Source: E44-bin32 sp034430595
Lineage (GTDB): Bacteria; Chloroflexota; Anaerolineae; Anaerolineales; E44-bin32
Length of the DNA: 29,358 nucleotides
Reading direction: 5' to 3'
Assembly: GCA_034430595.1 (NCBI GenBank)
Contig: DAOUEL010000062.1
Coordinates: 1 to 29,358, forward strand
Of the stretch, positions 15,079 to 22,757 are shown piece after piece (position 1 is the first letter of the stretch; each line of letters opens with the position of its first letter). The notes beneath the pieces are model-generated. The model was not told where the DNA came from. It searched no databases and was given only the letters and a program-made list of their open reading frames with translations. A program made the position numbers and the translations under genes.

Positions 15079-16212
15079 TTACAGCGGCCGCAGGACCCGA
15101 TCAACGCGCAGCTGTTTGAACCAGAGTGAGGCGCCGCGCGGCATCGATTCGAGGGCAGCCTCCTGCCAGGCCCGTACTCCGAGCGCCTGCACGGTCTGGG
15201 GCCGGTAGCCGACTGCGCGCCAGGCGCCGACGTGCTGCGCCAGGTAGGGCGGCAGGAATAGCAGCGAGGCCTCACTCTGCAGCTCGTTGGAGGCAGTCTC
15301 AACTTCGTCCATCAAGGCCGGAATCGCCTCATCCAGCGGCAAGCCAGATTCGAAATACAGCTCGTCGATGCGCGTCACCAGGTTCTCAACCTGCCAACCA
15401 GCCAGCCCGGCAATTACATTGTTGCGTATGATCAAGAGATAGGCTTTTTCCCCGAAGGCGGCCATGACATCCTGGCGGGTCATACGCTTCTTGCCGTGGG
15501 TTACCTGGGTGATGAAGCGGGCGATATCGTCGGCATCCTGCGGGCGGCCGCGCCGCACGATCAAGTCGCCGGGACGGACAACCGGCGGTTCTGGCAGCAG
15601 CGGCTCTTCCGGCTTGGGCAGTTTGTTCCAGGCTTCCTGGACCTGCTCCCAGGTGCTGTCGAACGAGCCGTTATTGCGAATCACCACTTTCGCCGCGCGC
15701 AGCTTCAGCGCCTGGGGTGACTGTGAAGCGATGCGCTGACGTGCAGCGGCTTCAGACATGCGCCGCTTGTGCATCAGGCGCGCGATCTGCAGTTCGGCCG
15801 GCGCATCCACGACCCAGATCGTGTCGCAGCCGGCAACCAGATCGGATTCGAGCAGCTTGATGGCCTCGATGGTGACGATGCTCTGTTTCGCCCGCCGAAT
15901 GAGCAGGTCGACGGCGTGTGCAACGAGCGGATGGACGATTGCTTCAAGCTTCACCAGAGCTGTGGGGTCGGAAAACGCGATCTTGGACAGCTTGGTGCGG
16001 TCGATCTGGCCTTCTTCGTCCAGGATCCATTCACCGAAAGTCTTGAGCACAAGTGGGTAGCCGGGAGCGCCTTTTGCCATGGCGCGGTGAGCAAGCGCAT
16101 CGGCGTCGATGCCGTACGCGCCGAGGTGTTCGAGCATCTTACGGATGACGCTCTTACCGGTAGCGATGTTGCCTGTAAGTCCGATTACATATTTGCCCGG
16201 CCAGCGGCTCAA
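15079..16212 (-). CDS. coaE: Dephospho-CoA kinase with C-terminal GNAT-like domain
   Basis: A 377-residue protein, nearly twice the usual CoaE length of about 200. Residues 1-205 are CoaE, the last step of coenzyme A synthesis: P-loop GLTGNIATGKS (Gly14-Ser21), YGIDADALAHRAM, LEAIVHPLV, VTIEAIKLLESDL, DTIWVVDAP and the lid RLMHKRRMSEAAARQRIASQ. A proline-rich linker (EEPLLPEPPVVRPGD) leads to a second domain from about 217, LIVRRGRPQDADDIARFI...YLLIIRNNVIAGLAGWQVE, which resembles the N-terminal half of GNAT acyltransferases, although the acetyl-CoA loop is not clear. TTG start at 16210-16212 with GGGAG 9-10 nt upstream. It follows the pseudo-PP2C/propeller gene by 67 nt on the same strand. 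Confidence 0.9.
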   Translation of the reverse strand: MSRWPGKYVIGLTGNIATGKSVIRKMLEHLGAYGIDADALAHRAMAKGAPGYPLVLKTFGEWILDEEGQIDRTKLSKIAFSDPTALVKLEAIVHPLVAHAVDLLIRRAKQSIVTIEAIKLLESDLVAGCDTIWVVDAPAELQIARLMHKRRMSEAAARQRIASQSPQALKLRAAKVVIRNNGSFDSTWEQVQEAWNKLPKPEEPLLPEPPVVRPGDLIVRRGRPQDADDIARFITQVTHGKKRMTRQDVMAAFGEKAYLLIIRNNVIAGLAGWQVENLVTRIDELYFESGLPLDEAIPALMDEVETASNELQSEASLLFLPPYLAQHVGAWRAVGYRPQTVQALGVRAWQEAALESMPRGASLWFKQLRVDRVLRPL

Positions 16213-16279
16213 GTGCGACTCTCCCTGTGAAGCCTTTTGATTTTAGCCGCGCCGGGATGCGATGTCAAAGCGTTGGTCA

Positions 16280-18403
16280 TCATTCCGGCCTCGCGTGATA
16301 GATCTGCGAACCCACGGCCAGGTAAAGGTCATTCGGCGGTCCAAGCGTCATGGCGCTGATTTCCCCCTCGAACGGTTGCAACGGCAGCAGCTGTCCCTGG
16401 TACACGAGCCGCATGCTGTAGTGGAATACGCTGTTGCTGAGCAGATCGAGGAAATATAGCGCCGGTTCCGGAGGCGCCGAATACGACATCTCAACCGGGA
16501 CTGCACCTGGAATCTGGGCTGTCGCTTCAAACCCGAGTCGTTCGTCCTGGAAATAGGGTTCTGCGTCGCACTCCACTCGCAGCCTTCGACTGCCATCCTC
16601 CTGGCGGGCGCCCACGGTTCGACGGCATCGGTCGAGTCTGCCATCAGCATACAGGATCACCAATTCATCCTGCGCCAGGGCCAGGTCGACCGCACCTTTC
16701 AGGTCCCGCACCTCTTCGACGAAGTACAGCTCGGGGTTGCCGCTGAAAAGGCCGCCGGTGGCCTCGTAAATCCATACCGCGTTCAAGACCGGGTCGAGGA
16801 CGTACAGCGATTCTCCGTAGACATCGATTGCCTGGATCCGTCCCCAGCCGAGGTCAGGGGTGGTCAGCTGCGCCAGTGCAGGTTGGCGGTCGGGTGCGCA
16901 GTAGAGCAGGGTTCCATCTCCATCGATCGCGACGATGCCCTCGGCTCCCAGGGCCCCGGGGGCAGGCTGGAGCACGATATCAATTGGCTGACCAAGCTCC
17001 GGGAAGGGGTTGGATGGTCCCAGGCAGTCGAAGGTCGAGTCGATCTCAAATCCGCGTTCCGGTGCGCCCCAGGCATGGCGGATGATGCGCTGCGCGGAGT
17101 CCAGGACAAATAGATCGGTGTCCGAGGCGGCGACTGCCGTAATGTCGGCATCGGTTCCGAAGCCACCGCGCACCACGGGTAGAAAATTGAGCCGTTTGAC
17201 AAGATTAAGTTGATCGAGCTGCCCTTGCACCTGCAAGTGTAGTTCGTCGGCTGCAGGGCTCTCGCCGTAATTCGCAGCCAGTTCGAGCATGCGCATTGCC
17301 TGCTCCCAATCGGCGCGGGCTTCCTGCTGCGAAGGACGTGTCTGGGCCAATGCGGCAGCCTGGATGGCTTGATCGAGGTAGGTATCGAATTGTGCCCCGC
17401 GGCCGCGCCCATAGTAGATCAGAGCCGCGATGGCAACGATGATCAATGGGACGACGACCGAGGTACCGATCAGAATACGGCGCGAAAGCGCATCGGGTTC
17501 GAGCGGCTCGCTCAACCCTGGGGCGATCCGGCTGATCAAACTGGAGAGCAGCGTCAAGCCACGCAGATAGAACGAGGCCAGACTGCGCTGGAGCCGTTCT
17601 AGGTATGGTTTAAGGCCGACCGAGGTGCGCGGCTGGCGCATGCCGACGGTGCTGCTCCGAACCCGGTTGACTGGTTCTGCCGGCGGGGCCGGCGGGGCAT
17701 CAGAACCCGAGAATACGGGCTGCATTCCGGCCGCACCCTGTGGAACGATGCGGGCTAGGATGCCGGTCAGATCTTGATCGCTGGCGGCCACCAGGCGGTC
17801 TACCGCCTGGTCAAGTTCCAGCGTGCTCAGTCCGGAGAGTGTTGCATCCGACCAAATTTCTGACGATGAGGTGGTCAGGATCAACAGGTCGGAGGGCTTG
17901 ACCTCCAGATGATAGTAGCGAATATGCGGGGTGAGGCTGATGCCCAACGGCCGCGCTTCGGCTTCTTCGGAGGTCATCCGGGTCACGGTCCCCGGACGAA
18001 CCAGAACCGCCTGCCCCAGGCCGGATTGCCCGATATAGAGGTCCATCCCTCGCAGCACGGCACAGAGCACATATCCCTGAAATGCTGCCGGCTGGTCATT
18101 GGTTTGATTGGAATCGATCACCTGGTCGTTCAAGGCGGCGATCGCTTCTCGCATCGCAGCCGTGACCGATCCCGGTGTCGTGTAATATGCGGCGGAGGCC
18201 AGGCTGGCGAGATGATCCAGGTGACTGGGTGAGGCCGGGCTCGCTCCCCGCAGGTTGAGATTGATGAAGAAGTAATCCTGATCTCGACCACGTGCTGATC
18301 GCCGGGGGGCGGTTTGCGCGAGGGTTCCAGGCGGTGAGGTGAGCCGTGCACCTCCGCCGACGATATGGAGTAACGCGACATCTGCTTCTAAGATCTGGGA
18401 CAT
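16280..18403 (-). CDS. Membrane protein with degenerate PP2C-like cytoplasmic domain and extracytoplasmic propeller-like domain
   Basis: A 707-residue protein from the ATG at 18401-18403 (the open frame reaches 18451). Residues about 1-225 follow a PP2C outline (RDQDYFFINLNLRG, AAFQGYVLCAVLRGMDLYIGQSGLGQAVLV, ARPLGISLTPHIRYYHLEV, DLLILTTSSSEIW), but metal-binding positions are lost: GDSR is GQSG and SDGL is SSSEI, with no DGxGGH. A proline-rich linker precedes one transmembrane helix (about 310-332, IGTSVVVPLIIVAIAALIYYG). Then comes a helical segment and about 300 residues of repeated beta-strand units (DLFVLDSAQRIIRHAW, GIVAIDGDGTLLYC, ESLYVLDPVLNAVWIYE, LYFLDLLSNSVFHY), consistent with a propeller. 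coaE follows 67 nt downstream. Function unknown; probably a sensor or scaffold. Confidence 0.72.
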   Translation of the reverse strand: MSQILEADVALLHIVGGGARLTSPPGTLAQTAPRRSARGRDQDYFFINLNLRGASPASPSHLDHLASLASAAYYTTPGSVTAAMREAIAALNDQVIDSNQTNDQPAAFQGYVLCAVLRGMDLYIGQSGLGQAVLVRPGTVTRMTSEEAEARPLGISLTPHIRYYHLEVKPSDLLILTTSSSEIWSDATLSGLSTLELDQAVDRLVAASDQDLTGILARIVPQGAAGMQPVFSGSDAPPAPPAEPVNRVRSSTVGMRQPRTSVGLKPYLERLQRSLASFYLRGLTLLSSLISRIAPGLSEPLEPDALSRRILIGTSVVVPLIIVAIAALIYYGRGRGAQFDTYLDQAIQAAALAQTRPSQQEARADWEQAMRMLELAANYGESPAADELHLQVQGQLDQLNLVKRLNFLPVVRGGFGTDADITAVAASDTDLFVLDSAQRIIRHAWGAPERGFEIDSTFDCLGPSNPFPELGQPIDIVLQPAPGALGAEGIVAIDGDGTLLYCAPDRQPALAQLTTPDLGWGRIQAIDVYGESLYVLDPVLNAVWIYEATGGLFSGNPELYFVEEVRDLKGAVDLALAQDELVILYADGRLDRCRRTVGARQEDGSRRLRVECDAEPYFQDERLGFEATAQIPGAVPVEMSYSAPPEPALYFLDLLSNSVFHYSMRLVYQGQLLPLQPFEGEISAMTLGPPNDLYLAVGSQIYHARPE

Positions 18404-18439
18404 GATGAGTATTGTACAGAAACGGATTCTGCCTCGCAA
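18404..18439 (-). promoter_or_regulatory. Leaderless-type promoter of the pseudo-PP2C gene
   Basis: Minus strand TTGCGA (18434-18439), 17-nt spacer, TACAAT (18411-18416), then 7 nt to the ATG at 18403. Transcription should start at or beside the start codon, which decides for the 707-residue form. Confidence 0.6.
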
Positions 18440-18466
18440 TCTATGATGCAAGTTACTTGCCGTGAC

Positions 18467-18475
18467 TGGTAGAAT
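18467..18475 (+). promoter_or_regulatory. Extended -10 promoter of the CelD-like gene
   Basis: TGGTAGAAT (-10 TAGAAT 18470-18475) lies 27 nt before the start codon of the divergent acyltransferase gene. No convincing -35 at 17 nt. Confidence 0.45.
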
Positions 18476-18502
18476 TCACGCAGATGCTGGAAGAAAGATG
18501 CG

Positions 18503-19525
18503 ATGCAAATTTCCTTTGAACGTGACGAACAGTATTTTCAACAGCTGGCGGCTCCTTGGGACCGGCTGCTCGAGAAAAGCGTAACTCGAGCCCCTTTCCT
18601 GCTGCATGCCTTCCAATTAAACTGGTGGATGACGCGCGGCGGCGGCGAATGGCCGCAGGCAGAGTTGATGCTTGCACTCGGCCACGAGCCGGATGGCGAG
18701 CTGGCTGCCATCGCTCCGTTATTCCTGACAGAGGATCGCGCTGAACGGCCAATCCTGATGCTGCTTGGAAGCATCGAAATCGCCGATGTGCTCGACCTGA
18801 TTGGTTCTCGAGATGCCCTCGAGCAGTTTATTCCGATGTTGCTGGAAAACCTCGAGCAAGGCTTGCCGGAACGCCGGGCAAGCCTCGATCTGTACAACTT
18901 GCCGGAGGGATCTTTCACGCGGGAGCTGATGCGGACAGCGGCTGAAAATCGCGGCTGGACGATCAAAGAGCAGCGGCTGCAGCCCTCGCCCTATGTGGCA
19001 CTCAGCACCAGCTGGGACGCTTACCTGGACAATATAGATAGCAAGCAGCGGCGTGAATTGAAGCGCAAGATGCGCCGAGCGGATAGCTACCCGGCCAGCG
19101 TCGAATGGCATCTGTCGCAAGCTGACGGAAACCTGCACGCCGAAGTGGATGCCTTTCTTGACCTGATGGCCCTCGACCCGGAAAAGAGGAGTTTCCTGAC
19201 CGAAAGCATGCGCGCCCATTTCCATGGCCTGGCACAGGCTGCTGCTGACGGGGGATGGCTGCAGCTGGCCATGCTTGAGGTCAGTGGACAGCCGGCCTTT
19301 GGTTATTTCAATTTTGACTACGATGGAAAGCTATGGGTCTACAACTCGGGTTTCGATCCGGATCACGCCAGCCTCTCACCAGGCTGGGTGCTGATGGGAC
19401 ACCTGATCCAGTGGGCGATCGACCATCAGATACGCGAAGTCGATTTCCTGCGGGGTGATGAAGAGTATAAGTACCGCCTGGGTGGAATTGACCGCTGGGT
19501 CACACGGATGGTGCTCAGTCGCTGA
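18503..19525 (+). CDS. GNAT-family acyltransferase of the BioF2/CelD (FemAB-like) type
   Basis: A 340-residue protein with the two-lobed layout of Acetyltransf_6/CelD proteins: an N-terminal half with WDRLLEKSVTRAPFLLHAFQLNWW, AAIAPLFL and MLLGSIEIADVLDLI, and a C-terminal half with KQRRELKRKMRRA, FLDLMALDPEKRSFLTESMRAHFHGLA, GQPAFGYFNFDYDGKLWVYNSGFDPDHASLSPGWVLMGHLI and the closing VDFLRGDEEYKYRLGG, a hallmark of the family. Members are tied to polysaccharide or envelope modification; the acyl acceptor is unknown. ATG start with a GGAAGA upstream. Divergent from the pseudo-PP2C gene and convergent with the PP2C gene, whose stop lies 7 nt away. Confidence 0.85.
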   Translation: MQISFERDEQYFQQLAAPWDRLLEKSVTRAPFLLHAFQLNWWMTRGGGEWPQAELMLALGHEPDGELAAIAPLFLTEDRAERPILMLLGSIEIADVLDLIGSRDALEQFIPMLLENLEQGLPERRASLDLYNLPEGSFTRELMRTAAENRGWTIKEQRLQPSPYVALSTSWDAYLDNIDSKQRRELKRKMRRADSYPASVEWHLSQADGNLHAEVDAFLDLMALDPEKRSFLTESMRAHFHGLAQAAADGGWLQLAMLEVSGQPAFGYFNFDYDGKLWVYNSGFDPDHASLSPGWVLMGHLIQWAIDHQIREVDFLRGDEEYKYRLGGIDRWVTRMVLSR

Positions 19526-19532
19526 GGAGTGT

Positions 19533-20468
19533 TCACCAAGGCCAAAGCCCGGTCCACCAGAGCACACCCATCCCGATCAGAGAGAGAAGAACCACCAATA
19601 AGGCCGCTGGAAGGATTCTCGGGAACTGGCCTTGACTTGGTTGAACCAGGTAGTCCTCGATCGATTCTGGCATTCCTATGATGACCAGCGTGATATTGTC
19701 ACGCCCACCACGTTGTAGAGCCAGGTCGAGCAGCGTTTCCACCGCAAGTTCGGCTGGTCGTGTATGGAGCGCGTTGTAGATTTCTTGATCTTCAACCATG
19801 TCGGTCAACCCGTCGGAACAAATCAGCACCTGGTCGCCGTACTCAAGCTCGACCCCCTGGTTTGCCAGCGCCCTGGATTCGCTCTCACCATCTTGCAGCC
19901 GCATTCGAAAATCGGGCTCCGGAGGCTGCTCTCCGCCGATGTGGCGACGCAAAATGTGCGATTGCGGGTGATCGCGCGCCTCCTCGGGCGAGATAATCTC
20001 ATACTCGATCGCTTCCTGGACCCAGGTATGATCGATGCTGATCTGCCGCAGGCGGCCCTGGCGCAGAAGGTAGAGGCGGCTGTCGCCTACCGTGGCGGTG
20101 TAAAGCCCTGTGCCGACGATCAGTGCGAGAGCCAGCGTGGCGCCCATTCCAGCTCGGTCCTGGGATTCAGCCGCTGCCTCAGAGACGGCACGGTTCGCCT
20201 CGACGACTGCCCGTTTGATCAGCAGGGTTGGATCCCCCCCCTCATAGGAGTTCAACTCGGCCAGCATAGTCTCGACGGTTATCTGAGCCGCGACTTCACC
20301 GGCTTGGTGCCCGCCGATGCCGTCCGAGACGATAGCTAAAACGATGGGCAAGCCGGAACCTTCGAGCCGGTAGCTGCGGACCGCGAAGCGATCCTCGTTG
20401 TTCTGTCGCTGCATTCCGGGATGGCTGCGAGCGGCGATGATCAGGTGCGGCTGGTCCGAAGCGATCAC
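19533..20468 (-). CDS. PP2C-family serine/threonine protein phosphatase with C-terminal membrane anchor
   Basis: A 311-residue Stp1/PrpC-type metal-dependent phosphatase that removes phosphate from Ser/Thr. All motifs are intact: RSHPGMQRQNNEDR (D26), VSDGIGGHQAGEVAA (D49, G50), ATVGDSRLYLLR, RRHIGG, ICSDGLTDMVED and GGRDNITLVII. An acidic insertion-like stretch precedes SDGL. After a short linker the last 25 residues form one transmembrane helix (ILPAALLVVLLSLIGMGVLWW), placing the catalytic domain in the cytoplasm at the membrane. GTG start overlapping the stop of the FHA protein (GTGA at 20465-20468), so the two are co-translated; the FHA partner likely brings phosphothreonine targets. No kinase gene is in the window. 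Confidence 0.92.
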   Translation of the reverse strand: MIASDQPHLIIAARSHPGMQRQNNEDRFAVRSYRLEGSGLPIVLAIVSDGIGGHQAGEVAAQITVETMLAELNSYEGGDPTLLIKRAVVEANRAVSEAAAESQDRAGMGATLALALIVGTGLYTATVGDSRLYLLRQGRLRQISIDHTWVQEAIEYEIISPEEARDHPQSHILRRHIGGEQPPEPDFRMRLQDGESESRALANQGVELEYGDQVLICSDGLTDMVEDQEIYNALHTRPAELAVETLLDLALQRGGRDNITLVIIGMPESIEDYLVQPSQGQFPRILPAALLVVLLSLIGMGVLWWTGLWPW

Positions 20469-22345
20469 GATACCTGCTCCACCTCGTCTGCGTTCGGGCT
20501 GGAACGATTAGGCTCTGGTTCGACGTGGATCTGGCGTGGTGCCGGCGGATCCACGTATTGGAACCGGAATAGAACCTCGCCCAGATGGACGAGGTCACCA
20601 TGCTTCAAGCGTACTCCAGATTCTGGAATCTCACGATAATTTACCCAGGTCCCGGCGATCGAGCCCTGATCTCGAATCATATACTCCCCATCCGCTTGTC
20701 GGATCAGGCGGGCGTGCATGCGATCGACGGATGGATCCTCGATTGGAATTGCAGCCAGGGAAGGATCTCTTCCAAGAATAGTATCCATGCCAACCAGGGG
20801 TATGAACTCGGGTGAATCTGGTCCGGAAGTCATCGGAATGAGCACCGCCTCGGCTGGTTCTTCCGGCAACTCCCTTTGCAAGGCAGCCCGCCGCAGGACG
20901 CTTGGGCGGGGAACCTGTTCCGCTCGGTCCTGACGGATCAGCAGGAGCCGCCGGCCGCTGATCAGGTAGGAGGCTAATGCGATGCCGACCACCAGCACCA
21001 CCAGCGCGGCCAGAAGCGACCCAAGGGCTGGACGGATCGCGGTCAGGCCAGCTGGCGGACGCTGAACCTCGAGCGAGATCGTGGCAGGGAGTGAGGTTCC
21101 CTTCAATCCAAGCGAATCGACAACAGCGATCTGGATGGAATGCGTACTTGTCTCGACCAGTTCGCTCAGATCCCACTTAAGGGAATCGAAGGGCGGTTCA
21201 GTCTGTTGCGAGGCAACGACTCCGTCAACTATCAGCTGGCTGAGTTGGATCGGCCGGGCATAGCCATCCGGGAAGCGGATCGCGTATTGAACGACGAGTG
21301 AGGTCGGTGGAATGGAAGCGGGAGGTACAGCAGGATCGTCCGTTTTGCGCTCGATCGCGGTTGGCATGCCAAGTAGTGTGACCTCCGCTGGCTGGATCTC
21401 AAGCACATATGAGCTTGCAGCACCTGGCCCTGCGCCGTTTTCGTCTGCGAGCTGAATACGAATCTCATGCGGTCCAGACTCAGAAGCAGCGGATAGGTAG
21501 TTGAGCTCATACTGGGTGCGACCGGCCAAGATCAAGTCCGCCAGACTGGAGAGCCCTTCGGCCTCATTAAAAAGGATCAGCCGCCCTCCGGTCTCCTGCG
21601 CCAGCCGCCGCAAGATATCCAATTCGGGTTGATCGGAGGCTTCTGTCGGTCCGACCAGCACCGGGTAAATCGCTGTGCTGGAACCGCGGGCGCGGGTGAT
21701 GATGTTTGTAAGCGGGATGTCGCGCGGCTGGCGCAGCAGCGAGGTGATAAAGATGACGCTGCTTGGCATTCCCGGTCGATCTTCGGGGCTGCCGACGAAA
21801 TCCAGCGCTCGAAAGAGAAGCTCGTAGCCAGTATCGGCTTCGCTGAAGGTTGGCGTCGCCTGGTCCAGAATACTGGCCAGTTCAGCGGCACTGTCGCTAT
21901 GGGCTGCGAGCACCCGCTCTGCATCCATCAGAGTAAGATCGTCCAGCCCAAGCTGAGAAGTATCCGGACGATGCCACCAATTCAGGAGAGCCTGGCGGGC
22001 CAGGTCGAAGCGCGAGCGGCCGAGCGTGTCTCGAACACGCAGGCTGACGTCGGTGTTGAGTGCGAAGATCAGGCGTGTCCCGACCAGGGCTTCATGCAGG
22101 TTGAAACTTGAAAGAGGAACGCCATCCTCGGATAACTGGAAATTGGACGATTGAAGCCCCTCTTCCCGGGAGCCAGTCTCGTCAATCACCTGCATATAAA
22201 GAGATACATTCGGGAAGTTCTCGATGAGTGGATCGGACAGCTGAATCCGGAGTTCTCCCTGCGCATGAACCACGCCAATTGACACAAGGAGGAGAAGCGC
22301 ACCGAGGCATATGGAGCTTGAACTCTTGAGCCGCAGCCAGCTCAT
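20465..22345 (-). CDS. Membrane protein with extracytoplasmic VWA-like region and cytoplasmic FHA domain
   Basis: A 626-residue protein. A signal peptide (about 1-29, LGALLLLVSIGVVHAQ) leads to an extracytoplasmic region with a von Willebrand A-like segment (about 85-290: TRLIFALNTDVSLRVRD, GYELLFRALDFVG, SSVIFITSLLRQPRDIP, LRRLAQETGGRLILFNEAEGLSSL) whose MIDAS motif is imperfect, then a beta-rich stretch. A transmembrane helix (about 440-463) precedes a cytoplasmic FHA domain (about 518-600) with ILGRDPS (G525, R526), SVDRMHARL and GTWVN. FHA domains bind phosphothreonine. It is co-translated with the PP2C gene. The ATG at 22343-22345 lies 6 nt after an extended -10, so the mRNA is probably leaderless. 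Role: inferred membrane phospho-signalling receptor. Confidence 0.85.
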   Translation of the reverse strand: MSWLRLKSSSSICLGALLLLVSIGVVHAQGELRIQLSDPLIENFPNVSLYMQVIDETGSREEGLQSSNFQLSEDGVPLSSFNLHEALVGTRLIFALNTDVSLRVRDTLGRSRFDLARQALLNWWHRPDTSQLGLDDLTLMDAERVLAAHSDSAAELASILDQATPTFSEADTGYELLFRALDFVGSPEDRPGMPSSVIFITSLLRQPRDIPLTNIITRARGSSTAIYPVLVGPTEASDQPELDILRRLAQETGGRLILFNEAEGLSSLADLILAGRTQYELNYLSAASESGPHEIRIQLADENGAGPGAASSYVLEIQPAEVTLLGMPTAIERKTDDPAVPPASIPPTSLVVQYAIRFPDGYARPIQLSQLIVDGVVASQQTEPPFDSLKWDLSELVETSTHSIQIAVVDSLGLKGTSLPATISLEVQRPPAGLTAIRPALGSLLAALVVLVVGIALASYLISGRRLLLIRQDRAEQVPRPSVLRRAALQRELPEEPAEAVLIPMTSGPDSPEFIPLVGMDTILGRDPSLAAIPIEDPSVDRMHARLIRQADGEYMIRDQGSIAGTWVNYREIPESGVRLKHGDLVHLGEVLFRFQYVDPPAPRQIHVEPEPNRSSPNADEVEQVS

Positions 22346-22360
22346 GCGGCCATTGTAGCA
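22346..22360 (-). promoter_or_regulatory. Extended -10 promoter of the FHA/VWA-PP2C operon
   Basis: Minus strand TGCTACAAT (-10 TACAAT at 22352-22357) ends 6 nt before the ATG. No good -35 is visible. This is the third near-identical leaderless arrangement in the window. Confidence 0.55.
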
Positions 22361-22420
22361 CGGCGGGATTCGATTAGGCCGTCAGCACTTTACATGCTGC
22401 TTACAAACTTCCCCGCGCGG

Positions 22421-22432
22421 ATTGGTACCAAT
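22421..22432. repeat. 12-bp perfect palindrome
   Basis: ATTGGTACCAAT lies about 75 nt upstream of the FHA/VWA start and 97 nt before the small membrane ORF, next to TGTATCAT. It could be a regulator site for either divergent gene; no family is recognised. Confidence 0.3.
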
Positions 22433-22528
22433 GTATCATCAAGTTAGGAAGAAACGCTGAGCATCAATCGGTGTTGGAATTGTTGGATCAAGCCAGCAGT
22501 AACGGGGTTCAGATAAAAGGCGGTTCAG

Positions 22529-22648
22529 ATGGTCGGGCATACCAATATGATCGAGCGGGCAATTCGAATCGTCTTGATAGCAGGCTTCCTGGGAGTCTTG
22601 ACGGTTGAAGGATGGCTGCTCATCCAGACGCTGCTCATCCCGCGCTGA
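22529..22648 (+). CDS. Putative 39-residue single-span membrane protein
   Basis: A short ORF from ATG 22529 to TGA 22646-22648. It has AAGGCGG 5 nt upstream, one mismatch from an ideal ribosome-binding site. The product starts with a polar MVGHTNMIERAIR, continues as one strongly hydrophobic helix (IVLIAGFLGVLTVEGWLLIQ) and ends TLLIPR. An alternative start is ATG at 22547 (MIERAIR), giving 33 residues. A strong plus-strand terminator lies 80 nt downstream, and no other plus-strand gene here can explain it, which supports a transcript. I do not recognise a family. It lies divergent from the FHA/VWA operon and convergent with guaA. Confidence 0.5.
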   Translation: MVGHTNMIERAIRIVLIAGFLGVLTVEGWLLIQTLLIPR

Positions 22649-22728
22649 GTAGCACACAGATCTTGCATCACCCGTCGCGCTGACGCGTGCGTGCTCCCGC
22701 CTTTCGGATTCGATACTCGCCCCCTTCG

Positions 22729-22755
22729 ATCGAGGGGGCTTTTCCTTTCATTGAC
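22729..22755 (+). terminator. Rho-independent terminator downstream of the small membrane ORF
   Basis: GCCCCCT and AGGGGGC flank a TCGATCG loop and are followed by TTTTCCTTTC on the plus strand. On the minus strand no T-run follows, so it does not serve guaA, whose stop lies beside it. Confidence 0.8.
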
Positions 22756-22757
22756 GA

